Shown: positions 35,482-45,200 of the stretch, piece by piece | Position numbering within the stretch: position 1 is the first letter of the stretch | Layout of the letters: the number at the start of each line of letters is the position of its first letter | Assembly: GCA_033239125.1 (NCBI GenBank) | Contig: BSWB01000003.1 | Coordinates: forward strand, 108,892,320-108,956,319 | Length of the DNA: 64,000 nucleotides | Direction of reading: 5' to 3' | DNA from: Fagopyrum homotropicum | Lineage: Eukaryota; Streptophyta; Magnoliopsida; Caryophyllales; Polygonaceae | Notes under the pieces: generated by a model | What the model saw: the letters and a program-made list of their open reading frames with translations, nothing else | Told to the model about the DNA's origin: nothing | The model's database searches: none | Program-made: the position numbers and the translations under genes

Positions 35482-37242
35482 TGTTCGCTCCAAACGGTGT
35501 GTGCAAGCTTTAAATTTATAACCCTAGATGTAAGCTTAAAACAAGGATGCGAACCCGCAGTGTACGGGTCAATCGTAGTAAAAGAAATGAATTCCAGGGG
35601 TCGATCACAGGGACTTAGTGAAACAAAGTCGGAATAGGTAAGCTTTGTAATTACTAACCACAAAAGCAATTAAAACAATCAAGGATGATAAAAAGTCAAT
35701 AAAGGAAATATGCATTTCTAGGGATTAAAGCATCTAGTTGTGGTTCCAACTCAAGATCTAAAGATAAGCGGACAAAGCTGAGGTTTTTGCAAAGGGAAGG
35801 TATTACTAAAGTGGATTAGATCACCGGGTAAGTCTCACTAATCACTAATCCCAAACCGTAACTCCTATTACCGGGTAAGTCTCAAGGAATTAAGGAAAAG
35901 AACTATAACCTCAAACTAACACTCCAACTAAGGGAATAGAATCAACCTTTACAGGGTAAGTCTCAGGCTAACTCACAAAGATGGGATGAAAGCACACTCA
36001 AACCCCAATAAAGGATAAACCTTTATTACCTATACTTATGATCTTAGGTAAACAAACTAAGGAATTACCGGGTAAGTCTCATCCCAGGCTTGCATTGAAC
36101 TAGAAAAGGTGTAATAAGAATAGGATTTGGCAGACTCTAACACTTAACTCTCAGTTTCGGATCAGATAAGTCACCTCGGTCAGCCAAATTCCACCCCGGC
36201 CGAGATGTTCATCGACTGAGCGAGATGCTTAGGGTTAAGGTAAAGACTCGAACTTTCAGGGTCCTACTGTGATTAAGATTATTCTATCATTGTCTTTTCC
36301 ACAACTTTCAGCCAATCACCCTAGAATCACACAAGGAAATTAGCCACTCATCATCATGAAAGTATTAATCAAATATATGGGAAGAAAGAGAATAATTGAA
36401 CAAGAAAACCTTAAGAGAAAGGCTTCAATAACTAAATCAATTATAAAACCAATAAGCGTTTCTTGGATAGAAACCCAACAAGACAATCAACAAAGAAGGG
36501 AATCTAAGATGATCTTACAAAAACCCTTCAAAAAGCTATGAAAGCTATAGACTTTCTTCCTTCAACCTTCAAAAAATTTCCTCAAATCTCCCAACTGGAG
36601 TATGGCTACAGCGGTGTATTCGGATGTATGTAGGCTGTTCCGGGTGATAGCGGATGTTGGATTTGTGGAAAATCCAACCCTTTTTATAGGAAAATTACTC
36701 TCCAAAGATAAGATATCTTAGAAAGATCTCTTCCCATAAAAATAGGTAAAATATATGGGCAAACTTATCTTCTTCCTTCCAGGAACCCAACACAAAAATA
36801 TAAGATCTTCTTTCCAAAGATAAAAGATCTCAGCCAAGAATAAAATATTCTCGCCGCGTCCCAGGTATTCGCCTCGGTCGAGTCAGCTCCTCTAGATCAC
36901 CTCGGTCGAGGTGACTCTGTAGTCAACCGAGGTGAATCACAACTGAATGTGAAATCTCTCAAATCTGGTCCAAAGTGAATCTTTAATCCAATTGCATGAT
37001 TCCTAGATGTTTCCTTAAGCTCCTGGATGTAGCTCCAATGACTCCATAGCTCCTTTTGCTCCTTTTTGATGCAAAACGTGCCATTTTACCTACGATTACA
37101 ACAAAACTAGGTGTAGACCTCGATTCCCGCAAAGGTAGATGAAACGACAATATAATCACATAATATACATACAAACATGCAGATTATTGAAGATAAAACG
37201 TCTAAACAGGTCCCAAAATATAGACAATAATTCATGCTATCA
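35482..37242 (-). repeat. Element C 3' LTR (1761 bp)
   Basis: On minus TGATAGCATGAATTATTGTC ... GGAGCGAACA. It carries four ACCGGGTAAGTCTCA-like words (35822, 35869, 35950, 36066 on plus) and CACCTCGGTCGAGGTG at 36898. The open frame at 36356-36541 lies entirely within the LTR and is not called. Confidence 0.93.
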
Positions 37243-37257
37243 AAATACCCCATACTT
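37243..37257 (-). other. Element C polypurine tract
   Basis: The minus strand reads AAGTATGGGGTATTT directly before the LTR start TGATAGC. The same tract precedes the LTR of element D at 52420. Confidence 0.88.
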
Positions 37258-38710
37258 AGCCCTTGCTTGTCCCCAAGCAAGTTCCGCATATAAAATACAA
37301 GATAGAATGGATTATAAATCATAAAGATCAATGAAAAAGTCTTTCAAAAACATTTTAATGGTGTGCTACAATCATAAATCACTCTAAGAGAATACTTCAT
37401 GGAATTTAAAATCAAAATATGATCAAAACATTTTATAAATATGAGAAAGTTGTTCATCTTTGCACAAAATCATAGAATGCATAATAAGTCGTAATTATCG
37501 AAATCAATCATGCATAATCCAGTTTAAACCACTAAGTCAATCAACAAGCTCGAGGTCTCAAGGGCTTCCCAAAAGAAAGGTCAAGAAACGTGTAGGGTAG
37601 GGATGTATAGAAGGTAATGTGGTGCTAGAATCCGGGAAAAGGATATCACTTCACTTTCACTTTTACTTCACTTTCAACATCATCCACCAATAAGCTTTGC
37701 TTATTTCACACTTTTTCCTTTTTTACTTTACTTTTTGGGATGCATGGACAGAGGTGCACAATAACCGAAGCCTAAGAAATCAGCAATCATCAATTTCTTG
37801 AGATGCATCAAACCCTTGATGCACATACCATGACCCGTTAGGAATATCGCTCAATCCGACTTTGGCAAGACATAAACACCTGGCTATGTGAATGGTGCCG
37901 AGTTACTCATCATCATGATTGACTTCCCCAAACCTATTTATTGCTTTCTAACACTTTCACTTCCAGCCAACTTCTCAACTTTTGCTTCACTTGCTTTCAC
38001 CACTTTGCTTGCTTCCAAATTCCCGGATAGGTAAAGGGAGGCAAAAATGTAGACGAGGGACTAAGCATGATCAAGAAGAAGAAGAGAGAAGAATGAATTG
38101 CCTTGGTCTTTCCAGGAAGAAAGTGAGAGAACTCATAATGTGGTGTCAACCTTCAAATTCAACATAATTTGGATAAAAACAAAGTATTAAACATGCCAAA
38201 AATTTCAAACAAAGCATTTAGCAACTTAAACATATCATAAAACCTTTCAAACATATAAAGATTTCAAAACCAGTCAGTAAACAAGATCTTCACTGAGATC
38301 ATATCCAGATAAGAAGCACAAAACGTTTCGAAAACTCTCAGTTAAACCACCTCGGTCGAGGTGTTCTATGTCAACCGAGGTGAAGTACCTCGTTTGGCCA
38401 GAACTGCCCCGGTCGAGGTCAAAATTATTTTTTTTTTTTCCAGTTTTTGACGTTTTTCTCTGTTTTTGACGTTTTTCTCAATCAAATAACCTGTATGCAT
38501 GCATGCAATCTCAGATAAACACATAGAGAAAAATAAAGCATAAATATCCGATAATGTCGAGTCATACATCACATAAGTCATAAAATACATAAACACCCCA
38601 TACTTGGGACACACTGTCCCAGTGGGTCAAAATAAGTCTAAAGAGAATAAAGTACTCACCGGACATAGCTGAGCTGCATAATAAATAGAGAAAGAAAACC
38701 CTGCAAGCTC
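37258..38710 (-). other. Element C 3' untranslated stretch
   Basis: About 1.45 kb between the third ORF and the PPT with no gene seen. It contains CTTTCACTTT-type pyrimidine runs (37660-37990) and CACCTCGGTCGAGGTG at 38348 with the half-copies around it. Confidence 0.7.
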
Positions 38711-40132
38711 TCAATGATCACGATCCGGTGGTGGTGGTGGTGGCATGTACGGATACTGGGATGGGTCAAATGGATAACCCATAGTCTGCTGAAACTGGAT
38801 CTCCATCATCCGGCGCTGATAGTGCTGGCCCTCTAGCATCTGATGAGTCTAGCGGTCAATCTCTCGGTGCTAGGCGTCAAACCTCTCCTGGATGTCTACA
38901 GTCAGGGCAGCATAGGAGTCTATCATCTGATCCGTCAGATCATCAATCCGACGGTGAGCATTTGGATCTCTCTGTCGGCGTACCCTACGCCTAACATGGC
39001 GTACTGGTGATGCAGCCGGTGCAGTCTCAGTCTCGTCATCGTCCAAATCAATGACCGGCGCACTAGTCCCAGCAGTATTAGTCCTTGTATCCATAGGAAC
39101 TCCACCATCCCTATCATCATCATCAGCAGCCTCCTCAACCTCATCCTCCTCAGCTGGTGCAACTGCTGCCTCTCTCGCATCCTGCATCAGTGGGATCCAA
39201 GCAGTCTGCTAGTAGTGTGGATCATACACGGAGAACTGGGGTGACCATCTGATCCCCTGTGGTGCAGTCGGCTCCCATGGCATAGCTACATACGGTGTAG
39301 TGAGTCCTCGGGGAACCAATATCCTCCGAGTAATCATTTCCTGAAGTCCTAGCGGCTTGGCAGCCGCCACCATGGTACATGCGCTGAGATCCATATCCTG
39401 GTAACTCGCTATGTGAGTCACAATGCCTCCGCAGCAGATATCGCCCTTCGTCTTGGCCTTGATCCTGTGCAGATCCTCTGCCAGCATCAAGCCAAAGTCT
39501 GGAATCCCTCCAGTCACCATGCAGTATAGGCTGAACAGCTCCCCTTGTCTGACCTTCTGGGGCGTCTCAGTACGTGCCAGAAGAGTCTCACTAAAAATCC
39601 TGTGAGCTAACCTAAAAGCTAGGTGAAATATAATACGCTTCCTGGAGTCTCCAGGGCGCCATCTATTTGCGTGCTCAACTACATGAGCAATCTGTCCCCA
39701 GAACTCCCTAGCTACAGCTCGGGAGGGAAAATCAACAGCAGTCGGAGCCGGGAAACCAAAGATGTCTCGCCAGTACTCTAAAGGAACTATGAAGTTCCGG
39801 TTCATCAACCGGTACTTCAGAGCACGCTCTGTGGGAAGGTAGGTGAAGGAGCTGACAAACTCCATAGTCGGCTCTAAGTAGGCAGGTGCTCGGATCTCAG
39901 TGAACTGATCTAGCCCCACCATAGAAATCATCCGTCTCAAATCTCCATCCACATGGAGACAATCAAATGCAAAAATATCCAGGAAGCGAGGTGCAATCAC
40001 TGGACGGGCCGCTATGCGGTCATAGTCAACCTGGTGTCTCTCGTGGATCACCGGTCTAGTACGTCTGGAGGAAGAAGAAGAAGGGGAAGGAGATGATCTA
40101 TCCCTCAGGACCAGCTGTCTATCTGAACTCAT
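38711..40132 (-). pseudogene. Third ORF of element C (plant retrotransposon protein of ATHILA ORF-1 / putative plant transposon type)
   Basis: ATG at 40132 gives MSSDRQLVLRD, a Ser/Arg-rich start (SSPSPSSSSSRRTRP) and then a folded-looking region with RFLDIFAFDCL, FVSSFTYLPTERALKYRLMN, PLEYWRDIFGFP, IIFHLAFRLAHRIFSETLLA, GELFSLYCMV and GDICCGGIVTHIA. Plant Athila/Tat elements often encode such a protein of unknown role (YRLxNRxFxLxxxxxxxIFGFP, RYAHRLLAxTLFGR, GGIVTxIA). The frame runs 474 codons to TGA at 38711, broken by TAG at 39209, 38870 and 38849. The C-terminal part is acidic, then Arg-rich (RHVRRRVRRQRD), ending PYMPPPPPPD. Placement 3' of integrase is where env-like ORFs sit, but no signal peptide or membrane span was seen. 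Confidence 0.78.
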
Positions 40133-40966
40133 CTTTTCTGAAACCTGTCAGACCACCTCGGTCGGCTTGACAACTCTGTAGAACACCCCGGCCGAGGCAC
40201 AGGCCGACTGGACCGAGGCGAAAAACTGCGCGACTGATTTCCTCAAAAATCCAGTTCTTTTCCCCCAAAATCACTACAACAGGTTCCTATGGGGTACTTA
40301 ATCTGTTTCTCAGCAAATGCAGGGGCAACCAAAGCCCAAATCGAAGGAAAACAGCGGAGAAGAGCGAGGTTAGGGTTTTTCTGATTTTACCTAGATTCGG
40401 TCGATTTGGTTTGTTTTTCTCCCAGATTCGCACTTGCACTGTGATCCTCTACCCTTTCTTAGCGGTTTGGAAGCAAGAATCATCGAAAACGAGCGAAGAA
40501 TGGCGAAGCGAGGCGAAGGGCGTGCTGCGGTCGAGGAGATGGTAAAGGAGGAGAGAGAAATCTCAGCCCCTTTTTATACCCTTTTCTGGAACTGCTGTCA
40601 CCTCGGTCGAGGTGGTCTCGACTGGACCGAGGTGGTGCGGACCGAGGTGGATCTTCAGAAACCCTAGTCGCCTCGGTTGCTTAAGAATCATCTCGGTCGA
40701 GGTGTTGTGATAGCAACCGAGATGTGCTTCAGTCAAACTCCGTCTTCTCAAATTCTCGAACTTCTGTCCTTCCAGTTGTGCTCCTGGGTTGTATTCCTTC
40801 CTTAGATGTCACCTGTTGTCTGTCTAGGACGCCAAAAACAAAACAAATCAAAGCAAAAACAAACTATCTAAGCTAGACTAGAAAAAAGGGAAAAGAAAGC
40901 GATACCTTGGGTTACCTCCCAAGAAGCGCTTGATTTAAGGTCGCTAGCTGGACCGTACGGCGTCTC
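40133..40966 (-). other. Element C spacer between integrase and third ORF
   Basis: 830 bases without a supported gene. It is rich in CACCTCGGT / ACCGAGGTG words (40151-40220, 40599-40650, 40668-40715). Confidence 0.7.
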
Positions 40967-41525
40967 TCATATGAGGTATAGTGGCGCAACCTCCTCAACC
41001 GGAACTTCCGGTTTGTATTTCTTAAGTCTATGACCATTGACCTTGAAGCTTCCACTCGTTTCGCCCCACATCTCAACTGCACCATGAGGAAAAACATGTT
41101 TCACAACATAAGGTCCGGTCCATCTAGATTTCAACTTACCTGGAAAGAGGCGGAGGCGGGAGTTGAAGACTAGAACTAAGTCTCCTTCTTTAAGCTCCTT
41201 AGGAATGATACGCTTGTCATGCCATTTCTTCGTCCTTTCTTTATAGATTTTGGCATTCTCATAAGCGTTCAAACGCAGCTCCTCTAGCTCGTTGATGTCC
41301 AATAGCCGCTTCTCGCCGGCTTTCTTGATGTCGAAATTTAACCATTTGATCGCCCAATATACTTTGTGTTCTAATTCAACGGGCAAATGACAAGACTTCT
41401 CATATACCAAATTATAAGGGGTGGTACCAATGGGAGTCTTAAATGCGGTCCTGTAGGCCCAAAGAGCATCGTCCAATTTCATGGACCAATCCTTCCTCGT
41501 CCTAGAGACGGTCTTCTCCAAAATT
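40967..41525 (-). pseudogene. Integrase C-terminal part of element C
   Basis: The frame reads LEKTVSRTRKDWSMKLDDAL, WAYRTAFKTPIGTTPYNLVY, CHLPVELEHKVYWAIKWLNF and GDLVLVFNSRLRLFPGKLKS, then RWTGPYVV, ending GHRLKKYKPE. This is the conserved Athila integrase C-terminus with the GKLKSRWxGP motif. It is out of frame with the upstream integrase because of a small deletion at about 41526-41534. Confidence 0.92.
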
Positions 41526-43280
41526 TCTTTGAGGGTGATAAGGGGTTGCTACCTTGTGGGTTACCCCATACTTCGATAGAAGTGCCTTAAACTTCCGGTT
41601 GATGAAATGCGTCCCTCCATCGCTGATGATGATACGTGGAGTTCCAAAACGTGGAAAGATAGTCCTGTTAAAGAACTTCACAACCACCTTGGCGTCATTA
41701 GTGGGAGAAGCCATGGCTTCAACCCATATAGAGACGTAATCAACTGCTAGAAGAATATAGAGGTTTCCTCCGGAGGATGGGAAAAGTCCCATGAAGTCTA
41801 TCCCCCATACATCAAAGATTTCCACCTCTTGAATGTTATTAAGTGGCATTTCGTTCCTCCTAGATAAGTTCCCTGTTCTTTGGCATGCATCACAAGAGAC
41901 AACAAACGATTGTACATCTTTAAATAATGTAGGCCAAAAGAAACCGGAATGTAATACCTTAGCGCATGTCTTGTTGGCGCTAGCATGTCCTCCACGAGGA
42001 AGCGAGTGACAATGCCGTATGACGCTATTAACTTCATCTTCCGGAATGCATCTTCGAAGCATCCCATCCGGCCCGCGCTTGAATAGCAGCGGTTCATCCC
42101 AGTAGTAATGGCGTACGTCCTTGAAGAATTTCTTCCTTTGAGCGTACGTCAATCCGGGTGGTATTTCCTGGCAAACAAGATAATTAACAATATCAGCATA
42201 CCAAGGTCCTTTATTATCAGAAAGTTGGTGGATAGAATGTTCCACCAACTGAGGATGAATGTTAGAGAAAGGAGTAAGAAGTTTGTTATTTTCAGTAGCC
42301 TCAGTTGACATCATCTCGCCTTCGACCTCGGTCGAGGTGCAGAGGCGTTGACCGAGATATTCTTCAGTCGCCTCGCTTGGTCCAAAAAGTGCCTCGGTCG
42401 AGGTACTGCAAATGGAACCGAAACTGGAGATCTTCGTCTCCTGGATTAGTTTCTCAGTTTTAGCTCCTGGATCTTCTTCTAGTGCCTTTAAGCTCCGTAT
42501 ATCTACATCACAAGAAGCATCTATACCTTCCTCCATTAAACTAAAACTAATAACTTTCTCAAGTGGATCGTTAATAAGGATAGAGCTCACCAATTCTCTT
42601 GATTCTTCTTCATCATAGATGTTGAAGATATCATCTCCTAGCTGCTCTCCCTTCATGGCCGCAAGTAATGCGAATTCCACTTCATCTCCGCCAATGTTGA
42701 ATTTCAACTTGGCGTTCTTACAATCCACATTGCAACCCGAATTTGCTAGAAATGGCCTCCCGAGAATGATAGGAACAGGATAATCTGCGGGAATATCAAG
42801 TACAACAAAGTCTATAGGTAAATAGAAGTTACCTAACTTGACCGGAACGTCTTCCAAAATTCCCACGGGATGGGTAATGGAGCGATCCGCCATGTATAAT
42901 CGAATCTTCACCGGCTTGGGCTCTCCAAGTCCGATCTTAAAGCATAGCTCCAGCGGAATGATGCTCACGCTGGCTCCTAGATCACATAAGGTTTCACAAG
43001 TGACATCCCCAACTTGAATGGGAATGCAAAATGAGCTGGGATCTCTCAACTTAGGTGGCATCTTCTCCTTCATGATTTGAATAAGCTCCGAGGATTTAGA
43101 TGTCATCCTTACTTCACCAAATTCCTCCAGCTTCCTCTTCCTTGATAGGATCTCTTTCAAGAACTTCCCATAGGCGGGCATTCCTAGAATAGCATCAAGG
43201 AAAGGAATATTAATGTGTAGTTTATTCATCAAGTCAAGGAACTTACCAAAGTGCTTGTCTAGATGTGCTCTGGCCCTTGA
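41502..43280 (-). CDS. Protease-integrase polyprotein of element C, RT/RNase H missing
   Basis: About 590 open codons. From the first MMNKLHINIP, the aspartic protease motif CDLGASVSIIP is at residues 83-93 and the protease ends near 190 (NIGGDEVEFAL). Residues 190-340 are a low-complexity linker with STEV/STEA words. Integrase starts near 343 (PWYADIVNYLV): zinc finger H409-GGH416-CDAC (447/450), catalytic Asp 479 (WGIDFMG) and Asp 538 (IISDGGTHF). Athila elements normally have about 600 residues of RT and RNase H between these. The frame ends shortly after YHPQ where a small deletion removed the region with the catalytic Glu. Upstream it is in frame with gag across one TAG at 43281-43283. 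As it stands the element cannot copy itself alone. Confidence 0.9.
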   Translation of the reverse strand, partial: SRARAHLDKHFGKFLDLMNKLHINIPFLDAILGMPAYGKFLKEILSRKRKLEEFGEVRMTSKSSELIQIMKEKMPPKLRDPSSFCIPIQVGDVTCETLCDLGASVSIIPLELCFKIGLGEPKPVKIRLYMADRSITHPVGILEDVPVKLGNFYLPIDFVVLDIPADYPVPIILGRPFLANSGCNVDCKNAKLKFNIGGDEVEFALLAAMKGEQLGDDIFNIYDEEESRELVSSILINDPLEKVISFSLMEEGIDASCDVDIRSLKALEEDPGAKTEKLIQETKISSFGSICSTSTEALFGPSEATEEYLGQRLCTSTEVEGEMMSTEATENNKLLTPFSNIHPQLVEHSIHQLSDNKGPWYADIVNYLVCQEIPPGLTYAQRKKFFKDVRHYYWDEPLLFKRGPDGMLRRCIPEDEVNSVIRHCHSLPRGGHASANKTCAKVLHSGFFWPTLFKDVQSFVVSCDACQRTGNLSRRNEMPLNNIQEVEIFDVWGIDFMGLFPSSGGNLYILLAVDYVSIWVEAMASPTNDAKVVVKFFNRTIFPRFGTPRIIISDGGTHFINRKFKALLSKYGVTHKVATPYHPQRNFGEDRL

Positions 43281-43283
43281 CTA

Positions 43284-45072
43284 GGGGAACGGAAGTGGTG
43301 GTTTATATGCAGGAGGTGGAATATAAACTTCAGTTTTCTCCTCCGCTTTCTGTGGCTCCACCTCGGTTGGCATCTCGGCCGAAGTGTTCTTCGACTGCAC
43401 CTGGACCGAGGTGGTCTTCGTCGGTACTGGCACCGACCGAGGCACTGGATCTGCAATCTTTAGTCCACTCCTCGTCGTTATGGCCATGATCTGGCCCTTA
43501 GGGTTGCTTTCCGTCCTTGCTGGAAGCTTCCCTGGATCTCTTGGCGTTTCGTTCGCCCTACTAGCAAGTTGTTGTTTAAAGGCTTTTTGGGCCTTCGAAA
43601 ATGAAGTCATGGATGTCTCCATAGTACTAAGCTTGATCAAGATAGCCTCCAGCACCATGTCTTTCTTTTCCGGCTGGGACGAACTTGATCCTTGCCCCTG
43701 GATCTTTAATGGAGTAGTAGAAGAAGAAGAAGGGGAAGAGAGGAAAGGATTAGAGGAATCGTTAGAATTGGAGTTAGAATGATTGTTACCCGAATTTTGG
43801 TTGTTCGCCCTCCAATTATTGCTGTTGGATCCTCTATTGTTGTTGTAGTTGTTGTTCCGGGAACCGTTGTTGTTGTTACGGTATCCATTGTTGTTGTTCC
43901 TTGATCCTTGATCTTCCTTCTTGGTTTGAGCAACCTAGAGTTCCTTCAATTGCTTCACGTCATTCTTCAAAGACGTGAGTTGATTGTTGTTAGGCGGAGC
44001 ATCTTGAAAGTTAACTCTTTTAACTCCACCTTCGGCTCCTTGGTGGGAGTATTTCTCCATATGCAAAGCTTGCTTCTCTATAAAGTCCCAAGCTTCGTCA
44101 ATCGCCATGTCCATAAAGGTACCAGCGGATAATAGTTGGAGGTTGAACTGGATGCTTCCGTCCAGTCCCTTGAAGTATATCTCCAACAACTCTATCTTTG
44201 GAATCCCATGATGTGGGCAATCCAAAAGAATGTCCTTAAACCTTTCCCATGACTTGGATAAGCTCTCCTTGTCCTTCATAATGAATGCATTAATCTTCCC
44301 TCACATTTCAGCGGTCTTAGAGGGGGGGGAAAAATTTAGTCAAGAATTCCGTAGTCATCTCCTCCCAAGTACTGATTTTTCCTGGAGGAAGAGATTGATA
44401 CCAAGTAAGAGCTCTATCTTTTAAAGAAAAGTAAAAAGGTCTTAGCTTGTAGTTGTTGTTTTCTATTCTTGAGGGTCTCAAGGTCCCCATCAAGATCTCA
44501 TAGTTTTGAAGATGTTGATGCGGAGATTCCTTCTCTAGCCCTCCAAACTGGCATTGGCGAATCATGGAAAGAACTTGCGGTCGAAGTTTGTAGTCATGGT
44601 CCGCTGGATCTCCTAGGTTAACTCCAGGACGCCTCAGTTGTTGAGTGGGGTCCATCCTTTGCCCTAGGGTTTGCGGGATTCTTGCAAAAAGAGCGCCTCG
44701 GACTGGTACCCGAGGTGGAAGTACCTCGGCCAGGGCATCTGGTACTGGGACCTGCCTCGGTCGAGGGTCTGGAACTGGATCCTACATCGGTCAAGGATCG
44801 GGAACAGGGTCTTCCCTCGGTCGAAGTAGATACTCGTCTCGTAAGGCTGCCATATCTGCTTTGATCGCTTCAGTCCTGGTGCGAGTTTCTTCTTTCTCCT
44901 ACCTCAGTTCTTCCCTGTTGAGGCGTAGCAGTTCTAACGCCTCCTTCAATTCGGCTTCAAGATCGCGATTGTCTTGGTTGGCCATCTTCGCTTCTCTCAA
45001 GCGTCGTTTATATGTCTTTTCTGGTTCAGGATCGTAAGGAACGATTTCCTTCCCAGCGTGGGTTCTTCGCAT
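43284..45072 (-). pseudogene. gag of element C, interrupted
   Basis: From MRRTHAGKEIVPYDPEPEKT (ATG 45072) through a charged stretch, a Pro-rich linker, the retrotransposon gag core (LSMIRQCQFGGLEKESPHQH, LRPFYFSLKDRALTWYQSLP, TWEEMTTEFLTKFFPP; then SWERFKDILLDCPHHGIP, IEKQALHMEKY), an Asn-rich linker (43760-43900) and TTRSGLKI near the end, all typical of Athila gag. Breaks: TAG 44899, TGA 44791, TAG 44782, a slip at the G-run 44322-44329, TGA 44301, TAG 43935, and TAG 43281 before the protease. Each nonsense codon fits CAG-to-TAG or CGA-to-TGA. Confidence 0.88.
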
Positions 45073-45176
45073 AAACCTAAGAAAAGAACCTGCGAAAGTC
45101 ACTTAAGTAGAGTGGTTAGTAGACACGGGGGCAAGTGCCCCAAAAGCGTACCGCAACCTGCTCGGTCTAGACCAAG

Positions 45177-45194
45177 TCCCCGGCAACGGCGCCA
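45177..45194 (-). other. Element C primer-binding site (tRNA-Asp type)
   Basis: The minus strand reads TGGCGCCGTTGCCGGGGA a few bases inside the LTR edge at 45201. It is the PBS typical of Athila/Tat elements. Confidence 0.93.
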
Positions 45195-45200
45195 AAAACT

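Noticed and set aside
40133..40966. env-like gene between integrase and the third ORF
   Set aside because: No open frame with signal peptide or membrane span; only short frames and repeated words.
43384..43782. 132-codon plus-strand frame over element C gag
   Set aside because: Antisense shadow of the gag C-terminal part and its linker.
36898..44830. CRISPR-like reading of the repeated CACCTCGGTCGAGGTG word
   Set aside because: Irregular spacing, plant retrotransposon context and presence inside genes exclude a CRISPR array.
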